Of a stretch of 64,000 bases of DNA, positions 60,426 through 64,000 are shown piece after piece. A program made the position numbers and the translations under genes. Position 1 is the stretch's first letter. Every line of letters begins with the position of its first letter. The stretch is from Buxus sempervirens. Taxonomy: Eukaryota > Streptophyta > Magnoliopsida > Buxales > Buxaceae. The stretch covers positions 31,662,213 through 31,726,212 of the forward strand of contig OX387185.1 of assembly GCA_947561395.2 (NCBI GenBank), in the 5' to 3' direction. The notes beneath the pieces were generated by a model. It was given only the letters and a program-made list of their open reading frames with translations, did not search any database and had not been told where the DNA came from.

Positions 60426-61221
60426 TTAATACTAATAATAATATAATTTTTCCCGAAAAATGGCTATATAACGCCTGTACATACGAGTATGGGCTAAGCC
60501 CTCAAACCACAAAATCACCTGATAAACACAGTTTATATATCAAAATAAATAACTAAATAAATAAATAACTCACAAAAAAAATCAGGGTCTTACATTACGT
60601 ACATAATCTTAACTTTATCACTTTATTGTGTTTAAGTTAAAAAGATCAGAAGTAAGTTTTTTTATGCTCTTTAGTGAGCCGGGATGGTCAATGGGCCCTT
60701 GGATGGGCCCCACAGTGGATACCTTTGATTTTATTATCGTTGTTTTAATTTGGTTCCAAGTGAACTAGGGATGGGCTTGGGGCCCATTTCCTAGGCATAT
60801 GTTTAGAAAATCCAAGGCTTTTGTGGTTAAGGGATGAGTATCCCCTCCATTTTTGGTTTGAAAGGGTGGATTCTCTTTAAGTAAAGAGATAGGGCTCGGT
60901 AGGCCCACACCCTATGTCATGGCCAAATCATCTAACCTACCAAGCATATTTCAATTTGGGCCTCTTTGAGGTGTAGCCCTTAATTAAGTTCATTTTGTTT
61001 ATTTAATTCATTTATAATGAGTCGAAATGCGTGGAACTGGTTGGAAGGCCCACCAGAATCATGTTCGGGCCAATGAAGAGTCCAAAAATCCCAAAACCCT
61101 ATAGGATTTGATTGGTTTTATTTTAAAAGGATATCAAACAATAAAAGGTCCAAAAAATACTTTTCTGGATTTTTCTGGGTTGGACTAAAAACACAGGTCG
61201 GTCGACCTAGTGTCTATTCAT

Positions 61222-61280
61222 GATCGAAATTTAATTTTGGTCACATATGAATTCTGTGTAGCCAAAATTAAATTTTGGCT
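61222..61280. repeat. Two palindromes at 38-bp spacing (LTR 3)
   Basis: GATCGAAATT-T-AATTTTGGTC (61222-61242) and the perfect AGCCAAAATT-A-AATTTTGGCT (61260-61280). Same architecture as the LTR 2 array, and both are bordered by CTCAG(G/T)TCGGTCAA-type sequence, in opposite orientations. Confidence 0.9.
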
Positions 61281-62750
61281 ATGAACAAAATGTGCTTGAC
61301 CGACCTGAGTTTTCAGTCAAGCATAGAAAATCACAGTTTTGCATCTTTTGGTAGAGGCTAGGTTGCACTGGTCTTTTAGGGAAAACCAGGGCTTCTGTGG
61401 ACCCTTGGGCTGGTCCACAGTGGTCTAAGATTGGGGGTGGACCTAGTTAAGCTAGTTGGTTGATTTTAATATCAAAAGAAATGTGGAAATGAGGCTGGGG
61501 GCCTCCTCCCACCACCATGGATTGAAATCCAATTTAATAGACAGAGGCGAAGAACCTCTATTGTGGTTTTTAATGGCTATCTCATTCACATTCCTATGAA
61601 GAGAAAAAGAGGTACACCTAGTTGGTCTTAGCTAAAGCCCACTTGGAAACCATTCTCACATACCCATTCAATGATCAAAACAAAACATGAAAGAGAAAGC
61701 TAAATAGACCATTAAAAGAATGCTAATTATAGCGAAATGAATATGTGCTTCTTGCTTGTGTTTCATAAGGATATGGATCATGTTCAAAGTGAAGTGATTA
61801 GACATGCTTTCATAGTGGGAATCCATGCATGTACTTCATGCTTAAATTATACTAAAAAGGGGCATGTGAATCAGTCAAACTTGGGGAAAGTGGCATAGTG
61901 GTGTGTGACATGCTTTTTGCGCACAAGCAAATCACACATCCATGCAACCATTCTTGATAAAGTGCTAGAAATGCATAAGTAAGCACTTCTGCTGAAGTGA
62001 AAAATAGAGAAAATTCCCATAAAAGTGCTTAATTATGTAATGGGATACACAAGAGAGCCTAAACATTAAATTGAAATTATCTTGGGATTAGTAGGCTTAA
62101 TTATGCATTGGTTTGTGCTTAATATTTTGTTAGCAATGCATATGATTTCTTTGTTTAAAATGTCACAATTTACTTTCTTACCCTCAACTATTAATTGGTT
62201 TTGTTTTGTTAATAGGGAGTAAAATAGGGAGTTAGAACATTGAAGGAGCATTGCTTTGGTGCTGATGTGGCTAACGACCATGCTGATTTGGAGAACATAA
62301 TGTCAGAAACTGTTGGCCATGAACGAATGGGGCATTGAGTAGCTGGAGGATGAGGATTTGAGGGGATTGAAGAGCTAGGGGTCGTTCAAGAGAGAGGCAT
62401 TCAGCTGGAGCACGGCAGCTGGATCAAAGAGGAGCAGAAATTTTCTTCTTAGTTTTGCTGTGTTCTTTTCATATACTTTGAAAAACTTTTGTTGGAGTCG
62501 GTTTGTAAAACCCCATCCTGGATTATACCTTAATTATTAAGCTTAATTATCTAAAGTGTGATTATTAGACAAATTAAGTATTTGTGTTATGAAGATGGGG
62601 TAAATATGGATTATAGTTAAGGATTTAGGGAAATCAAATTGAACTTTATTGAAGTTATTAAGGTAATCGAAGTTAGTGCTATGTCTTAATTACAATTAAC
62701 TAAAGTATCCTCTAATTAGATCTAATGAATTGGAAATCAAATTCTGAAAA

Positions 62751-64000
62751 ATTAGAGTTAAGTGTACCTAAAGTACCTTCAAAGTATACCTAGGGTACCC
62801 CAAAGTATACCCCAGGTACCCTCCCGATTAACACTAGAAGCACACCTATACATTACTCAAGGTATCTTCCCAAATACCACTAAAGTACCTCTTGTATTAT
62901 TCAAGGTACCCCCATTGTATACCCAAAGTACATCCATGTACAACTCAAGGTACCACCCAAGTATACCTAGAGTATACCAAAGTATTACCCAAGGTACCAC
63001 CCAAATAGGGTACACCCATGTATTACCCGAAGTACCCCCATGTATTACCCAAGGTACCACACAAGTGTTGTTTAAAGTACCCCCTAATTATACCTAAGGT
63101 ACCCCACTTGTATCTCTAAGATACCTCCATTGTATGCCCAAAGTACACCCCAAGTATTACTCAAGGTACCCCATTGTATACCTAAGGTACACCTAAGTAT
63201 TATCCAAGGTACTCCCATTGTATGCCCAAAGTACACCCAAGGTATCCCACTGTTTCACCTAAGGTACCCTACTTTAATTGCCTAAGGTACCCCTTTGTTT
63301 ACCTAAGGTATCTCCTTGTGTTTGCCTAAAGGTACCCCTGTGTTTATCTAAGGTATCCCCTTGTGTTTACCTAAGGTACCCCTTTGTTTACCTAAGGTAT
63401 CCCCTTGTGTTTGCCTAAAGGTACCCCTGTGTTTATTTAAGGTATCCTCTTGTGTTTGCTTAAGGCACCTCACTCATATTGGTTAAGGTACCCCACTGTT
63501 TTGCCTAAGCTACCTCACATATATACTTAAAGTACCATTTATATTACCTAAGGCACCTCACTCATATTGGCTAAGGTACCCCACTGTTTTGCCCAAGGTA
63601 CCCCATTTGAATACCTAAAGACCTAAGGTACTTCACTTGTATTGCCTAAGGTGTCCCTTTATTTTAACTAAAGTACCCTACTGTCTTACTTGAAGTACCC
63701 CATTGTTTAGCTAAGGTACATTCCCTTATACAGCTAAGGTACCCCCTTTATATAACTAAAGTACCTCTAACAAACCTAACGTACATCCCTTATATTACCT
63801 AGAGTACACCCCTTGTATTCCCTAGAGGTACTCTTCTCATATAAGTAAGGTACCCCCACTATTTTACCTAGGGTACACCCCCCTATATAGCCAAAGTACC
63901 CCCTTTGTCTAACTAAAGTTATCCCTATATAAGTAAGGTAACCCCCCCACTGTTTTACCTAAGGTACATTCCCTTATACAGCTAAGGTACCCCCTTTATA
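62751..64000. repeat. KpnI-site-rich minisatellite, about 50 units, runs off the window
   Basis: A degenerate 20-28-bp unit of form CCTAAGGTACCCC-(N)-TTGTATTA is repeated to the last base. Many units contain GGTACC; others have AGTACC or GGTATC. Higher-order copies are visible: GTTTACCTAAGGTATC and TTATACAGCTAAGGTACC recur (for example 63721 and 63972). Open frames across it reflect the repeat, not a gene. Confidence 0.95.

Larger units (their letters stand above)
58083..60599 (+). mobile_element. Solo LTR 4 (TGTAACGCCCC family) with perfect TTACG target duplication
   Basis: Element 58088-60594 (2,507 bp) starts TGTAACGCCCCGG and ends GGGTCTTACA. TTACG at 58083-58087 recurs at 60595-60599. 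There is no coding potential. TGTAACGCCCC termini are familiar from plant gypsy-type LTRs. It contains two notable arrays, annotated separately, and a (TA)n near 60410. Youngest event in this nest, since it lies inside LTR 3. Confidence 0.92.
57425..62750 (-). mobile_element. LTR 3 (gypsy-type, related to LTRs 1 and 2), right end not found
   Basis: The left edge TGTGTGCACGTC (57425) is the reverse complement of an LTR end like GGTGCGCACA of LTR 1. Minus-strand anchors follow: TGGCGATTCC (57572-57581) and GGTGTTTACGGACTTCCC (57699 downwards), matching LTR 1 almost base for base. Palindromes at 61222-61280 match those of LTR 2. The element is interrupted by the 58088-60594 solo LTR. The LTR start (expected GTGTCTACA on plus) was not found, so the right limit is arbitrary and the true end may lie beyond the window. 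No pol sequence was seen. Confidence 0.6.

Noticed and set aside
62762..63097. Repetitive 111-codon frame with YLKYLQSIPRVPQ
   Set aside because: Purely a translation of the KpnI minisatellite.

Overview
This is nuclear DNA from a flowering plant. Two conserved plant genes with canonical introns can be rebuilt from it. The rest is AT-rich and packed with plant transposons: L1 and RTE LINEs, Ty1/copia and Ty3/gypsy LTRs, and hAT-, Harbinger- and Mutator-like DNA elements. The species cannot be fixed from the window. Multi-kilobase introns full of LINEs suggest a moderately large genome. Nothing bacterial, organellar or CRISPR-like was seen.

Layout. (1) 1-11.6 kb: decayed hAT transposase (minus strand), a hairpin-rich stretch, a small MITE, a LINE fragment and a 2.9-kb L1 with a target-site duplication (TSD). 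(2) 11618-32176 (+): the 3' fourteen coding exons (about 1,136 codons) of a MAP3K epsilon gene. The kinase-encoding exons are not in the window. Its introns hold at least seven LINE-derived pieces and a Harbinger-like MITE with fourteen 20-bp repeats. (3) 33328-46128 (-): a complete eight-exon, 409-residue eIF4A-III gene (exon-junction-complex DEAD-box helicase), tail-to-tail with MAP3K epsilon. One intron uses a GC donor; others contain an L1, a MITE and a second LINE. (4) 46.4-51.4 kb: a Mutator-like MITE, then a UDP-glycosyltransferase (UGT92-like) pseudogene lying between Harbinger-like inverted ends and split by a 2.4-kb solo LTR. (5) 52.2-62.7 kb: nested LTR retrotransposons. A copia remnant was invaded by two gypsy-type LTRs, one of which was then hit by a solo LTR of another family. 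(6) 62.76 kb to the end: a KpnI-site-rich minisatellite that runs out of the window.

The most unusual signal is in the non-coding LTRs. Several carry short tandem arrays of hairpins with strict geometry. In the 58088-60594 LTR, four consecutive hairpins keep the same 17-19-nt loop while their stems have different, mutually complementary sequences. In the 47978-50372 LTR, two separate clusters of three hairpins repeat at exactly 28 bp with 7-nt loops, and one cluster sits directly upstream of the TATA box. Two related LTRs (52.4 and 61.2 kb) carry 36-38-bp arrays of near-perfect palindromes whose arms co-vary. These look like structured DNA or RNA modules, or products of palindrome-correcting replication, and no standard annotation category covers them.

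All exon boundaries were placed by eye from splice signals, phase and recalled protein families. No search or alignment was run.
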